DNA of 64,000 nt from Paenibacillus sp. MMS20-IR301 (GTDB lineage: Bacteria > Bacillota > Bacilli > Paenibacillales > Paenibacillaceae). The stretch's first letter is position 1, and the number at the start of each line of letters is the position of its first letter. Location: positions 3,596,001 to 3,660,000 of the forward strand of contig NZ_CP135275.1 of NCBI RefSeq assembly GCF_032302195.1, read 5' to 3'. The notes under the pieces are model-generated. The model was not told the DNA's origin and ran no database searches. It saw only the letters and a program-made list of their open reading frames with translations. This document shows positions 18,001 through 28,161 of the stretch, piece after piece. The position numbers were made by a program, and so were the translations under genes.

Positions 18001-21000
18001 CTATTGATTTACAAGCCTTACCTCGTCCAAATAGGCCGAAGCGCTGCCTGTACCGGTGAAGCCTTCGAACTTGATGCCGATCGCCTTAACCTGGCTCAGG
18101 TCAGCAATACCTGATAACTGCAGGGACAGCGTTGTGAAGCCCGCAGAATCCACATCTGACAGCCCGCTGTCGGCCCATGCCCAGCCTGAGCCTGTCTTAA
18201 TATAGATGCGGGCCTTTGCCGTTCCGGCAGAGAGCTTAACCTTCGCGCTCAGCAGATCTACGGCACTCAGGTCAAGCGACACGTACTTGGTCAGCTCGAA
18301 GTCGCTTCCTTCCAGTGAAAAGACTGTCCCGAGCGCCTTGCCGCCCTCCGCGAACTGTTCTGCCGTAACGGCTGCCGCCGCTGCATCCGCATGGTTCGAC
18401 TCTACCGCCCAGCCTTCTTCGTCCTGCTCAAATCCGTACAGCAGACCTTCCTCCGCGGCTGAGCTGTCTGAACCGGAGCCGCCGTTAGGCACTCCGCCTG
18501 TTCCATCATTGAATGCTTCAATGTCATCAAAGTACAGCGTGCCGGAGCTGCCGGCCGTGCCTTCATTCTTGTTAACATAAATGGAGAAGGTCTGAACATC
18601 CTTCAGGAACTGCCTGGTAATCACGCGTCCTGCATTAGCGGTATCCCAAGGCGCAGGCTTAAACTCGCTGAACGGAAGTGAAATCTCACCTGCTGCTGTT
18701 CCGGCCAGAGACGGATAAGCCTCAAAAGAGATGCCGCTCATCTTGATCTGGATTACCAGCTTCTGTCCGCTGCCGTCCGGCTGATACCAGAACTTCAGCT
18801 GATTCGCTTCAGACCAGTCAGCATTGTCGATATTCTTCGATTGGCCTGTATAGCCTTGGGTATCCACATTGTAATCGAATTTCAGGCCATACTGGCCGCT
18901 GTTCTTGTGCTCCGCATCCAGGGAAATCCTGCTTAGGTCTCCCCCGGGGCTATAAGCATTGTCGAGCAGCTCATTGTTGCCTTTGTAATCCTCGAAAGTA
19001 TCAACGACTAGTGTATTTACATTCGGCAGCGTGTCACTGACATACACCTGAACCGCATGGCTCAGGACGCTTCCGTCCTTCGCATATGATTTAACTGTAA
19101 GCGTAGTGCCTAGTCCGGACAGAGCTGCTTCAGGCTTCCAGGCTGCTGTGTAGTAGAAACCATTACTATCCAGAGTCAGCTCATGCTCGGCGGCATCCTC
19201 TCCGGCAAGATAGACGACTCTTTCAATATCCTGATCTGTCACCCGTGCCCGGATGATCGCGGTGCCTTCGGTAAGCACAACTTCATTGTTCACCGGCGTA
19301 GCGATATGCAGAAACGCATCTTTCTGAGCCGCTTCAACTTGGAGCGAATACGCGGCATCATCCTTGATCTCGCCAAGGAAAGAGGAATAAGGATCCTCAT
19401 AATATTTTACAAAGTCGGGCAGCAGGGCGTGATCGCCAAGTCCGTTCTTACCATTCTTGTACGGGACGAAGAAGTTGTCCGTACCGAAGTTGGCCCAGGT
19501 CAGCATATAAGCCATTGTGGCAGAACCCGGATCGGATTTCAGCGCATCCAGGAGCTTAGTGAAAAACTCCAAATCTTTTGTACCCTCAGGACGCAGATTG
19601 GAGTAACCGAATTCTGTTACTGCTGCAACCTTACCCTTGGCATCAGCGAGCCTTGACACAAGTTTGGCATCCTGCATCGCACCGCTGAACCAGCCTTCCG
19701 CATTGCCGTCATAGTAGTCGTCAAAACCAAGAATATCAACATACTCATCACCCGGATAGGTCTCCAGGTAAGCGGCTTCCGAATTATTGAACGAGCTGTT
19801 CGGGGAATACGCATAAAGGAAGTTGTGGACACCCTTCACATCACGCAAATATTCCACCGTGTAGCGGTACAGCTCAATATATTGATCCTTGGTCCGGTAA
19901 GGCGCGCCCCACCAGAACCAGGCCCCATTCTGCTCATGGAACGGACGGAAGATAACCGGGATCGGCTTGCCGGAATCATCCTTCAGGTTATTCGCGAAAT
20001 CTGCGATCATGTCCAGGAACTGATTGTATGCCGCATGCTTGTCACCGCCGGGAAGAATCTGCGGAACCACCTTGCCCTTGGTATCGTTGAAGCTGCCGCC
20101 GGTGACGAAGTTCGGCATATGCGCACTCAAGGCCAGCACGCCGCCCTGCTCATACGCTTTCTTCATGACTCCGATCAGATTGTCGCGGTTCTGCTTAATA
20201 GCCTCCAGGCTGACACCCGGCTTTTCCTTTCCCTCCAGGCTCAGTGTATCCCATCCAAACATGCCGGGCAGGTCGCCCACTGCATTCTTGACGTCGGATT
20301 CTGTACCATCCTTGGCTGTAATTGACAGCCCTTCCGTCGTATCATGCTGATGCCCGAAGATGATCTCCTCGCCCCGGATACTCTCCAGATAAGCGAACAG
20401 CGAGCGGGTAGCTGCTGTCGCCTGAGAATCCGCCAGCTTGATTTCCGCCGCCGCAGGCGTAGGAACAGGCGTAGGGGCAGCTGTCGGTGCGGCTGTGGCC
20501 GCCGGAGTCGCTGCGGGTCCGGTTGCGGCTGGTGCAGCCGTGGCTTCCGGGCCGCCGTACACCGGAGCCGGTGAAGCCGTTGCGGAAGCTGAAGGTGAAG
20601 GTGACGGAGCGGCTGTAGTACCGCTGCTTACCGTATAGGTGCCGGCCGCCAGCGTCTTGCCGTTTAATGTAACGCCCGTTGCCTTAACGATGAGAGTGCC
20701 GATATCACCGCTGCCGGTGATCTTTGTCCCTTTTGCGGCTTCGTTAATAACCAGATTCATGATCATCCCGCCTGCGGGGACATTCAACTCAGCCGGCATA
20801 TTTAGTGATACGCTGTCAATCACAGCCCCGTCTGTCAGCTCCAGCTTGGTATCACTATTGATAATAATGGAGGAAATCCGGGTGGAGCCGGAAGCAAGCA
20901 GCCGGACCAGCCCTTCCTTCCGCGAAACTTCCACCTCATTCAGCGCCGCATCCCTCAGGGTAACGGAATGTTCTCCCCCGCCGGCAATGAATGTCTTCCC

Positions 21001-21804
21001 TTTGACGGTTACAGTATCCAGCGCCGCTTCACCGTCCCCGATCCCTGCGGTCAAATACAGATTGCCGCCGATCACAGTATTCTTCAGTACAGTCCCGGCA
21101 TGGGGAATAACTGCATTGCCGCCTACGGTTCCGCCAGTCTGTTCACCCGAGCCCGAGAAATAAGCGCTTACAATCCGGTCAATTAATGTTACCGTCTCTG
21201 CACGCGTGATGCTGCCTTTCGGCTTAAAGCTTCCGTCGCTATAACCGGTGATGGCTCCGGAAAGTGCAGACACCGCTTCTGCGGCGTAGCTGCTGATCTC
21301 AGCTGAATCCGTGAAGGTAACAGCGGCCGCCGGAGCCTGATTGCCGCTGATTGCGAAAATCCGGGCCAGCAGTGTCGACGCATCCTCCCGGGTAACAGCC
21401 GTATCAGCGAGTGCACGGTTGCCCGGGAAGCCCAGATAATATCCGGCATGCCTGGCGATAGCCAGCTGGCCGCTGTACCAGGCTGAAGCCGGAACATCAG
21501 TGAAGTTGCTGTCCGCCTGGACAGACAGGCCGAGCAGCTTATTGATGACGGTTACGAATTCTGCCCGGGTAATACTCTGATCCGGAAGGAAGCTCCCGTC
21601 CCCGTAACCGCTGATAACACCGTTTGCCGTCCATTTGGCTATGCCGGAAGCTGCCCAGTGGCCGGCGGCATCCGTAAAGGACAATTTCACCTCATGTGCC
21701 TGCTCCCCTGGCGGTGCTGCTGTCTCCGCGAGTGCCGGATTGACGGCCGACAGCAGCATAACTGCAGTCAGGGCTGAAACCATGAATTTTCGGATCTTTT
21801 TCAT
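18001..21804 (-). CDS. Surface-anchored GH26 endo-beta-1,4-mannanase (SLH, GH26, C-terminal sugar-binding modules)
   Basis: Cuts mannan at the cell surface; 1267 residues. Order: signal peptide (1-26), three SLH repeats (about 42-86, 100-146, 163-213) that bind wall polymer, a beta-repeat domain of unknown role (about 230-395), a Pro/Ala/Thr linker (396-455), GH26 (about 456-815), an Ig-like module (about 825-915), and two beta-sandwich modules resembling CBM11/CBM27-type domains (about 920-1095, 1110-1267). Catalytic Glu624 in FRPFHE (acid/base) and Glu731 in VTEFG (nucleophile) are both present. Single-gene transcript with a long leader that carries a double TAACAA site and a cre-like sequence. 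Confidence 0.93.
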   Translation of the reverse strand: MKKIRKFMVSALTAVMLLSAVNPALAETAAPPGEQAHEVKLSFTDAAGHWAASGIAKWTANGVISGYGDGSFLPDQSITRAEFVTVINKLLGLSVQADSNFTDVPASAWYSGQLAIARHAGYYLGFPGNRALADTAVTREDASTLLARIFAISGNQAPAAAVTFTDSAEISSYAAEAVSALSGAITGYSDGSFKPKGSITRAETVTLIDRIVSAYFSGSGEQTGGTVGGNAVIPHAGTVLKNTVIGGNLYLTAGIGDGEAALDTVTVKGKTFIAGGGEHSVTLRDAALNEVEVSRKEGLVRLLASGSTRISSIIINSDTKLELTDGAVIDSVSLNMPAELNVPAGGMIMNLVINEAAKGTKITGSGDIGTLIVKATGVTLNGKTLAAGTYTVSSGTTAAPSPSPSASATASPAPVYGGPEATAAPAATGPAATPAATAAPTAAPTPVPTPAAAEIKLADSQATAATRSLFAYLESIRGEEIIFGHQHDTTEGLSITAKDGTESDVKNAVGDLPGMFGWDTLSLEGKEKPGVSLEAIKQNRDNLIGVMKKAYEQGGVLALSAHMPNFVTGGSFNDTKGKVVPQILPGGDKHAAYNQFLDMIADFANNLKDDSGKPIPVIFRPFHEQNGAWFWWGAPYRTKDQYIELYRYTVEYLRDVKGVHNFLYAYSPNSSFNNSEAAYLETYPGDEYVDILGFDDYYDGNAEGWFSGAMQDAKLVSRLADAKGKVAAVTEFGYSNLRPEGTKDLEFFTKLLDALKSDPGSATMAYMLTWANFGTDNFFVPYKNGKNGLGDHALLPDFVKYYEDPYSSFLGEIKDDAAYSLQVEAAQKDAFLHIATPVNNEVVLTEGTAIIRARVTDQDIERVVYLAGEDAAEHELTLDSNGFYYTAAWKPEAALSGLGTTLTVKSYAKDGSVLSHAVQVYVSDTLPNVNTLVVDTFEDYKGNNELLDNAYSPGGDLSRISLDAEHKNSGQYGLKFDYNVDTQGYTGQSKNIDNADWSEANQLKFWYQPDGSGQKLVIQIKMSGISFEAYPSLAGTAAGEISLPFSEFKPAPWDTANAGRVITRQFLKDVQTFSIYVNKNEGTAGSSGTLYFDDIEAFNDGTGGVPNGGSGSDSSAAEEGLLYGFEQDEEGWAVESNHADAAAAAVTAEQFAEGGKALGTVFSLEGSDFELTKYVSLDLSAVDLLSAKVKLSAGTAKARIYIKTGSGWAWADSGLSDVDSAGFTTLSLQLSGIADLSQVKAIGIKFEGFTGTGSASAYLDEVRLVNQ

Positions 21805-21872
21805 GTAGTCCTCCTAATTTTGAATAGAATTACGAGCGCCGCAGCCACAACATCATTTGCCTCCCAATCATT

Positions 21873-21889
21873 TTGTTAGCAGATTGTTA
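21873..21889 (-). promoter_or_regulatory. Double TAACAA half-site (GH26)
   Basis: On the minus strand TAACAA occurs at 21889-21884 and again at 21878-21873, 11 bp apart, with the same GC-ending spacer as the importer site (which lies on the opposite strand relative to its gene). Confidence 0.55.
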
Positions 21890-21905
21890 TTGCAAATGTT
21901 CGTTA

Positions 21906-21919
21906 TGTAAGCGGTTTAG
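21906..21919 (+). promoter_or_regulatory. Partial cre-like sequence upstream of GH26
   Basis: TGTAAGCGGTTTAG keeps the TGNAANCG half of the consensus but loses the final C. A weaker candidate than the importer and chemoreceptor sites. Confidence 0.35.
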
Positions 21920-21969
21920 TTATTATTTTAGCAGCTCATTTTTCAATCAAACAGGAGGCTGTGTTGACA

Positions 21970-21997
21970 TTTATATAACTCAGTTTGGTTTTTACAA
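21970..21997 (-). promoter_or_regulatory. Candidate GH26 promoter
   Basis: Minus-strand TTGTAA (21992-21997), 16-bp spacer and TATAAA (21970-21975). Predicts a leader of about 155 bases. Confidence 0.35.
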
Positions 21998-22050
21998 TAA
22001 AATAACCCCACAAGGTGAGGCTTTAGCTCACTTGATATTTACGCGCAACA

Positions 22051-22082
22051 GAAAAAGAGATGCCTGCGAATGAGGCATCTCT
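22051..22082 (-). terminator. Terminator of chemoreceptor gene 1
   Basis: Perfect 10-bp stem AGAGATGCCT/AGGCATCTCT with a 7-base loop, followed on the minus strand by TTTTT. Confidence 0.85.
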
Positions 22083-22089
22083 ATATTGA

Positions 22090-24159
22090 TTACACGCTGA
22101 ATTTCGACAGTCTCTCTTTCAGCTTGATCGAGGAATTCTCCAGGTTGCCTGAAAGCTCAACCAGATAGTCACTCACGCTCTGCTGCTCCCCGGTCAGGGA
22201 TGCCACCTCCTCGGAGGCGGCGGAGGATTCTTCAGCGAAGGAGCTGACATTACCTATAGTCTGTGACAGCACCCGCTGAGACTGGTTCAATCCTTCAATG
22301 GACGAGGATACCGAATCGAGCCGGTCAATGAACTGGTTCATTTGCCCCTGCACACTCAAGAAGATATCGCTGGTGCTCTGCACATCCTGTATCTGTTCGC
22401 TGAACAGCGGCGCTACTTCGGATAAGGCATCCACCGTCTCATGCATATCACTCATGATTCTGTCCGTAATTTCGGCTACCATCGCAATCGAACGTTTGGA
22501 TTGATCAGCCAGCTGGCGGATTTCATCGGCGACTACCATGAAGCCTTTACCTGCTTCTCCGGCACGGGCTGCTTCAATTGTAGCATTGAATGAGAGAATA
22601 TTGGTCTGCTGGGTAATGCTCTGCATCACCTCAAGCACCTGAATGACTGAAGATGCCGTATCCTTCAGCTCATTAACCTTGACTACCAGCTTGCCTGTCA
22701 TGTCGCCGGTCTCCCGGGTTCTGCCCAGCAGCTCCTGCAGCTTCACAACCCCTTCTCTGCTGGCCTGCTCTGCCTGATGGGCACTTCCGCCCATTCCCTC
22801 AGCCGCAGCAATAACAGCATCCATCCGCTCGTTAATCAGCGCGGTCATTTCGTGTCCGCGGTCTGCTTCCAGTGCCAGATTCCCGGCACCGCCGGCAATC
22901 TCTTCTGTTGCAGCGGCTATATCCTTCGCAGAGGCAGCCGTCTTGCGCGAGGCATTTCCAAGGGCATCCGCCGTCTCCAGTACTTCACGGGCAGTTTCAT
23001 TGGTATGCACAACCAGCTCTGTGATGCGCTCCATCATCATATTGAAGGAGCCGGACAGCTGGCCGATTTCATCCCGCGAGACTACAGCAGTACGGACTCG
23101 CAGATCCCCTTCAGCTCCTCTAAACATCAGATCCCGCAGCCTTGACAGCGGATGTGAGACCATACGGACCATCCAGAGGCCAATGAGAACAGCTATGAGG
23201 GCAGCGGCGGCGACAGCTATGTAAGTAGTGTTAAGAATCCGCCCTGCATCCTGAAGCAGATTCTCGGCAGGCACCACACCCAGCACCCGCCAGCCTGAGC
23301 TTTGCAGCGTACCGTACACAGCCAGTATAGATTTGCCCAGCTCATCCTTCGTCGGCAGGGAGCCCGAAGTATCGCTGAGCCCGTTGAATAACGTTCCTCC
23401 GAGCCGCAGATAGGTATCTGCCTCCTGATGCTGGGAGGAGGCGATCAGCTCGTCGCCTGTAGTCAGCAGCTGGACATAGGAATCCATTCCCAGATCGACC
23501 TTACTGAGCAGGCCGTCCAGCTCAGTAGTCTTAATGTCGCACACGGCGATGTATCCGGCATCCCCGGCTTCACCTGCCATTGACTTGGCGAAATGGAATA
23601 CACCCTCAGCCTCTCCCTGCTTCAGCGCCTCAGTTAACCATAAGCTTTGCGGCTTCTCCTTCAGCTGCTTGTACCAGGCTGACCCGCGGATGCCGGACAG
23701 GAAATCACTGTTCACGGCACCGGCTGATACAACAGGCAGCTCATCTTCCAGCGAAATCAAATAAACCGCTTCCACATTTGTTATCCAGGCTAACCAATGA
23801 TTCAGCTCACCGCTGATGATATCCGCCTGCTCCTGGCGCTCCGTTGACCCTGCTGCGGTCAAGCTCTGCTGGGAGACTGCCTGCTGGATATCCTTGTTAT
23901 AGAACAGCTGGCTCAAGTTGTCCTCGAAGCGCAGCAGGGTTACATCAAGCTTCTCTGCAGTCTGCTCAACAGTCTGCTGATTTGCTGACAGCGCATTGCT
24001 CTCAACAGTCTGCTTCGCCACAGAATAAGAGGTGTAGCCCAATGACAGTACAATTCCCATCGTCGCAATAAAAAACACAAGAAAAAGCCGCATCCCGAGC
24101 GACTTGGAGGGATGCAGCCGAGTAAGAAGGCTCTTACTTTGAACTGTTGATTTACTCAA
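22090..24159 (-). CDS. Methyl-accepting chemotaxis protein 1
   Basis: Transmembrane chemoreceptor, 689 residues. TM1 about 24-46, extracytoplasmic dCache-like sensor about 47-305, TM2 about 308-331, HAMP about 332-385, then the coiled-coil signalling domain with the conserved hairpin region ([27 protein letters not shown] split across two helices). Its position between the GH26 mannanase and a GH130 gene suggests it steers cells toward mannan breakdown products (inference). Paralogous to the receptor at 29441-31696, with the greatest likeness in HAMP and signalling parts. Monocistronic. Confidence 0.93.
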   Translation of the reverse strand: MSKSTVQSKSLLTRLHPSKSLGMRLFLVFFIATMGIVLSLGYTSYSVAKQTVESNALSANQQTVEQTAEKLDVTLLRFEDNLSQLFYNKDIQQAVSQQSLTAAGSTERQEQADIISGELNHWLAWITNVEAVYLISLEDELPVVSAGAVNSDFLSGIRGSAWYKQLKEKPQSLWLTEALKQGEAEGVFHFAKSMAGEAGDAGYIAVCDIKTTELDGLLSKVDLGMDSYVQLLTTGDELIASSQHQEADTYLRLGGTLFNGLSDTSGSLPTKDELGKSILAVYGTLQSSGWRVLGVVPAENLLQDAGRILNTTYIAVAAAALIAVLIGLWMVRMVSHPLSRLRDLMFRGAEGDLRVRTAVVSRDEIGQLSGSFNMMMERITELVVHTNETAREVLETADALGNASRKTAASAKDIAAATEEIAGGAGNLALEADRGHEMTALINERMDAVIAAAEGMGGSAHQAEQASREGVVKLQELLGRTRETGDMTGKLVVKVNELKDTASSVIQVLEVMQSITQQTNILSFNATIEAARAGEAGKGFMVVADEIRQLADQSKRSIAMVAEITDRIMSDMHETVDALSEVAPLFSEQIQDVQSTSDIFLSVQGQMNQFIDRLDSVSSSIEGLNQSQRVLSQTIGNVSSFAEESSAASEEVASLTGEQQSVSDYLVELSGNLENSSIKLKERLSKFSV

Positions 24160-24380
24160 ATAATCACCGCCAGATCTACTGTATTCTTATACGGAATGCA
24201 TCCGCACAAGGTCATGAACGTCTGATACGTCCGCTCAGTCAGATATGGAAGAGACTCATGACAGTATTAATAATATACTAGTATATTTATTTCTGCTGTG
24301 ATTTTGTTCTATGCGGGAGGCGGTTGATGTCGAATCTGGACATAAAGTGTCACCACACCGGCTTCACTCTCTGCTCCAGG

Positions 24381-25403
24381 CTAGATTTTGCCTAAATCCG
24401 CATCATCCCCGACCTCTTCATGGGTGTCGATTACATAGTTGACAATTTCCTGCACAGTCGTATAGGCAACGCCTACATAGGTATCAGCTGCACCGTAGTA
24501 GATAGCGATGCGGCCGGTTCCCGCATCAGTCAATGCTGCACAAGGGAACAGCACATTGTTAACGAAGCCCCATTCTTCATACCATTCTTCCGGTGTCAGC
24601 ACAAAGTTTCTGGACCGGTATTTGACTCTCGACGGCTCATCCTTATCCAGAATAACCGCCCCCATGCTGTACACGAGTCCGTTGCAGGTTCCGGTTACAC
24701 CATGATAGAACATCAGCCAGCCTTCAGAGGTCTCAATCGGGGCAGGGCCGCCGCCGATCTTGGTGCTCTGCCACCAGCCCTGGCCGCCTCTGGTCATGAC
24801 ATGCCGGTGTTTGCCCCAGTAGACGAAGTCCGGGCTCTCGCTCAGGAAGACATCACCGAACGGTGTATGCCCGCTGTCACTGGGACGGGAGAGCATTACG
24901 AAGTTGCCGTTGATCTTCTTCGGGAACAGCACTCCATTGCGGTTGAACGGGAGGAAAGGGTTCTCCAGACTGATGAACGTTTTGAAGTCCTGTGTCCGGG
25001 CTACTCCGATGGCGGCACCATAGAAATCTGTACACCAGATAATATAGTAGGTATCCTCTACCTTGACCAGCCGGGGATCATACGCGTAACGCGGCATATA
25101 AGGCTTGCCTGACTCATCAGTGAACGGAATGGGAGCGTCTTCAATTGTCCAGTCCAGACCATCGGGGCTGTGGCCCATCCGCAGATGCGGGCGGGTTGAA
25201 TTATCCTCTACCCGGAATACGCCGAGGAAGCTGCCCTCATAAGCAATTACCGCACTATTGAAAATACGGGCAACCCCTTTGGCCGGATTGCGCTTAATCA
25301 CCGGGTTGTCGCTGTGTCTCCACACCGGATTCCCGCTTCCGGCAGGTCTGTCCTGCCAAGGCATGTTCGGAATGTTATTGCCGATCAGCTGAACTTCTTT
25401 CAT
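24381..25403 (-). CDS. GH130 beta-1,4-mannooligosaccharide phosphorylase (copy 2)
   Basis: 340 residues, colinear without gaps with copy 1 and about 90% identical in protein by my alignment. Differences cluster at residues 20-31, 78-103 and the C-terminus. The catalytic Asp of AYDPRLV is kept. The frame is open 189 bases further upstream, but AGGGAG before ATG 25403 and the match to copy 1 fix the start. It is transcribed away from the epimerase/GH130 operon across a shared 290-bp control region. Whether the copies differ in chain-length preference cannot be read from sequence. Confidence 0.93.
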   Translation of the reverse strand: MKEVQLIGNNIPNMPWQDRPAGSGNPVWRHSDNPVIKRNPAKGVARIFNSAVIAYEGSFLGVFRVEDNSTRPHLRMGHSPDGLDWTIEDAPIPFTDESGKPYMPRYAYDPRLVKVEDTYYIIWCTDFYGAAIGVARTQDFKTFISLENPFLPFNRNGVLFPKKINGNFVMLSRPSDSGHTPFGDVFLSESPDFVYWGKHRHVMTRGGQGWWQSTKIGGGPAPIETSEGWLMFYHGVTGTCNGLVYSMGAVILDKDEPSRVKYRSRNFVLTPEEWYEEWGFVNNVLFPCAALTDAGTGRIAIYYGAADTYVGVAYTTVQEIVNYVIDTHEEVGDDADLGKI

Positions 25404-25558
25404 GGATAAGTCTCCCTTCAGGTTTGGGCAGCGGAAGCTGCAGTTTTGGATGATTTCATCCATCCCGCGGAACGGACATACATCCTGGCCAATTTCACGC
25501 TTCAGGGACATTTCCACTTGAAAACATCCGTAAAAAGCGTTATAACTTAATTGTATTC

Positions 25559-25595
25559 TTGTTATTAATAAATAACAATATAATAATAACAAAAT
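25559..25595. promoter_or_regulatory. Operator-like region between GH130 copy 2 and the epimerase
   Basis: A palindrome TTGTTATT-AATA-AATAACAA (25559-25578) followed by TAACAAAAT (25587-25595). The upstream segment GTTATAACTTAATTG matches the GH113 upstream region. Could serve both divergent transcripts. Confidence 0.55.
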
Positions 25596-25694
25596 GCAAA
25601 TAAATTATTATTTCAGTTTTTAGCCTTTATTCTTGTTCATTCCACATTACAGAAACCAATCTTTATCAATTATGTTTAGGAGTGATCCGAACTC

Positions 25695-26912
25695 ATGACA
25701 AAATCCGCTTTGACCTGGCGCAATGAGCTGGAAACCGAGCTGAAGGACAATATCCTCAGCTTCTGGATGGAACATACCCTCGATGAGGAGCACGGCGGCT
25801 TCGTCGGCGAAATCGACAACCGGATGAACATTATTGAAGGCGCCGGAAAAAGCCTGGTGCTGAACGCACGGATTCTGTGGACCTTTGCGAGCGCTTACCG
25901 GATGTACGGCAATGCTGAATATCTGGCAATGGCTGGACGGGCCCATACCTACCTGCTGCAGCATTTTGCCGATGCGGAGCATGGAGGCTACTACTGGATG
26001 GTCGATGCCCTGGGGGCTCCTGCCGAGCGCAAGAAACAGATCTACGGCCAGGCTTTTGCCATCTACGCATTGTCTGAATATCATCATGCCACCGGACGCC
26101 AGGATGCGCTTGATCAGGCCGTGGCTCTGTTCCGCCTGGTTGAGCAGTACGGCTATGACCGCCAGTACAAAGGTTATATTGAAGCCCTCTCTGAGGAGTG
26201 GCAGATGACCGACAACCTTAGTCTCAGCAGCAAGGATATGAATGAGAAGAAATCGATGAATACCCATCTGCATGTACTCGAAGGCTATACCGGCCTGTAC
26301 CGGGTGTGGAGAACAGAGGAGCTGCGGGCCCGGCTGGCTGAGCTGATTGAGGTTATGCTGCTTCATATCATCGACAAGGAAGATAAGCATTTCCATCTGT
26401 TCCTGGATGAGCAGTGGGAGGTCAAATCCGACCATATCTCCTATGGTCATGATATCGAAGGCAGCTGGCTGCTCGTTGAAGCAGCTGAAGTGCTCGGGGA
26501 TGAAGAACTGCTGTACCGGGTGCGCAAGGTAGCACTGTCCATGGCCGAGGCTGCACTGGCTGAAGGCATTGATGCTGACGGCGGAATCTGGAATGAAGCG
26601 GACCATAACGGGCTGCTGGATAAGAATAAGGACTGGTGGCCGCAGGCAGAAGCGATTGTCGGCTTCTACAATGCATATCAGCTGTCCGGTGATCCGCGCT
26701 TCCGTGATGCTGCCGAAGCCGCATGGGCTTTTACCGACCGTTATATGGTTGACCACAGTCTGGGCGAATGGTTCTGGGCGGTGGATGAATCCCTCCAGCC
26801 GCTTGCGCATGCCCCCAAGGTCAGTGCCTGGAAATGCCCTTATCATAACAGCCGGGCCTGCTTTGAAATGATTGCCCGTCTGAACTCAAATTCAAAGGAG
26901 AACTTATCATGA
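25695..26912 (+). CDS. AGE-family disaccharide 2-epimerase (cellobiose/mannobiose 2-epimerase)
   Basis: Interconverts the reducing-end glucose and mannose of beta-1,4 disaccharides; with mannobiose it yields mannosyl-glucose. 405 residues, an (alpha/alpha)6 barrel. Family motifs: [11 protein letters not shown] (about 188-198), [10 protein letters not shown] (about 248-257, catalytic His), WWPQAEAI (about 315-322) and WKCPYHNSR near the C-terminus (second catalytic His). The GTTTAGGAGTG leader gives the RBS. Its stop overlaps the next start by 4 bases (ATGA), so the two are translationally coupled. Coupling to mannosylglucose phosphorylase supports this function over N-acylglucosamine epimerase. 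Confidence 0.93.
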   Translation: MTKSALTWRNELETELKDNILSFWMEHTLDEEHGGFVGEIDNRMNIIEGAGKSLVLNARILWTFASAYRMYGNAEYLAMAGRAHTYLLQHFADAEHGGYYWMVDALGAPAERKKQIYGQAFAIYALSEYHHATGRQDALDQAVALFRLVEQYGYDRQYKGYIEALSEEWQMTDNLSLSSKDMNEKKSMNTHLHVLEGYTGLYRVWRTEELRARLAELIEVMLLHIIDKEDKHFHLFLDEQWEVKSDHISYGHDIEGSWLLVEAAEVLGDEELLYRVRKVALSMAEAALAEGIDADGGIWNEADHNGLLDKNKDWWPQAEAIVGFYNAYQLSGDPRFRDAAEAAWAFTDRYMVDHSLGEWFWAVDESLQPLAHAPKVSAWKCPYHNSRACFEMIARLNSNSKENLS

Positions 26913-28081
26913 CTACATTATTCGAGGAACGCAAAGCACGGTTGACTGAACGGTATGAATCGCTGCTTGCCCGTAAAAATGAGAAAATGCCTTACGGCAA
27001 CGGTACCTACGACCGTTACCAGTATCCGCTGCTCACCGCAGAGCACGCGCCGCTGATCTGGCGTTATGACTTTAGTCCGGCGACTAACCCTTACTTCGCT
27101 GAGCGGATCGGTGTCAACGGCATCTTCAATCCCGGAGCGATTGAGCTGGACGGCAAGTTCTATATTGTTGCCCGGGTCGAGGGCAACGACCGCAAGTCCT
27201 TCTTCGCTGTAGCCGAGAGCGACAGTCCGGTGGACGGCTTCCGCTTCTGGGATCATCCGGTGGTGCTGCCGGAAACGGCCGACCCGGATATTAACGTCTA
27301 TGATATGCGTCTTACGAAGCATGCCGACGGCTGGATCTACGGCTTGTTCTGCACCGAGCGCAAAGACCCTGATGCGCCGCATGGTGATCTCTCCAGCGCC
27401 GTCGCCCAGTGCGGAATTACCCGCACCAAGGATCTGAAGAGCTGGGAACGGCTGGCGGATCTCAAGACAGGCTCCGCCCAGCAGCGCAATGTCGTGCTGC
27501 ATCCTGAATTCGTAGACGGCAAGTATGCCTTCTATACCCGCCCGCAGGACGGCTTCATTGATGCCGGCTCCGGCGGCGGCATCGGCTGGGGATTATCGGA
27601 GACGATCGAGAACGCCGTCATTACGAGTGAATCCATCATGGATCAGCGCTATTACCATACGATCAAGGAAGTAAAGAACGGACAGGGCCCGGCACCAATT
27701 AAAACTCCGCGCGGCTGGCTGCACATCGCCCATGGCGTACGCAACACGGCTGCCGGACTGCGTTATGTGCTGTATGCCTTCCTGTCTGATCTGAATCAGC
27801 CGGATAAGGTTACCCATGCACCCGGCGGACATTTCCTCGCTCCGGACGGTGAAGAGCGTGTCGGCGATGTATCGAACGTGGTCTTCTGCAACGGTGTGAT
27901 TGCCCGGGACAACGGTGAAATCTACATCTACTACGCCTCCTCCGACACCCGGATTCATGTGGCATCCACAACCGTAGACCAGATGCTTGATTATGTGCTG
28001 AATACACCGGAGGATCCGCTCCGCTCTTACGCCTGTGTCCAGCAGCGTATTGCCCTGATTGACCGGAATCTCCAGCTCTAG
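26909..28081 (+). CDS. GH130 4-O-beta-D-mannosyl-D-glucose phosphorylase
   Basis: Splits mannosyl-glucose with phosphate into mannose-1-phosphate and glucose. 390 residues; longer and quite different from the two other GH130 proteins here. It carries [11 protein letters not shown] (about 67-77), VYDMRLTKH with the family Asp (about 131) and [10 protein letters not shown], features that match the mannosylglucose phosphorylase subfamily. Overlaps the epimerase gene by 4 bases. Together the pair recreates the two-step mannobiose pathway known from Bacteroides and Ruminococcus. Cytosolic. Confidence 0.93.
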   Translation: MTTLFEERKARLTERYESLLARKNEKMPYGNGTYDRYQYPLLTAEHAPLIWRYDFSPATNPYFAERIGVNGIFNPGAIELDGKFYIVARVEGNDRKSFFAVAESDSPVDGFRFWDHPVVLPETADPDINVYDMRLTKHADGWIYGLFCTERKDPDAPHGDLSSAVAQCGITRTKDLKSWERLADLKTGSAQQRNVVLHPEFVDGKYAFYTRPQDGFIDAGSGGGIGWGLSETIENAVITSESIMDQRYYHTIKEVKNGQGPAPIKTPRGWLHIAHGVRNTAAGLRYVLYAFLSDLNQPDKVTHAPGGHFLAPDGEERVGDVSNVVFCNGVIARDNGEIYIYYASSDTRIHVASTTVDQMLDYVLNTPEDPLRSYACVQQRIALIDRNLQL

Positions 28082-28104
28082 ATCCCGAAACATATTCTTT
28101 TGAT

Positions 28105-28146
28105 AAAAGGCAGCATCCGCAGGTGACCCTGTGAATGCTGCCTTTT
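28105..28146. terminator. Bidirectional terminator between GH130 and lacI
   Basis: 12-bp inverted repeat with outer arms AAAAGGCAGCAT/ATGCTGCCTTTT between two convergent genes; A- and T-runs at both ends serve both strands. Confidence 0.85.
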
Positions 28147-28161
28147 ATATTATAAGCATAA

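Noticed and set aside
21964..21999. Plus-strand promoter TTGACA..TACAAT between the GH26 and chemoreceptor 1 genes
   Set aside because: The spacer is 22 bp and no plus-strand gene follows.
24272..24287. 16-bp palindrome AATATACTAGTATATT upstream of chemoreceptor 1 as an operator
   Set aside because: Perfect but very AT-rich, isolated, and not repeated elsewhere in the window; chance or promoter DNA cannot be excluded.
25647..26846. Open frame of 399 codons on the minus strand opposite the 2-epimerase
   Set aside because: It is antisense to a well-supported gene with catalytic motifs; its composition is that of a codon-shadow and it has no RBS or family features.
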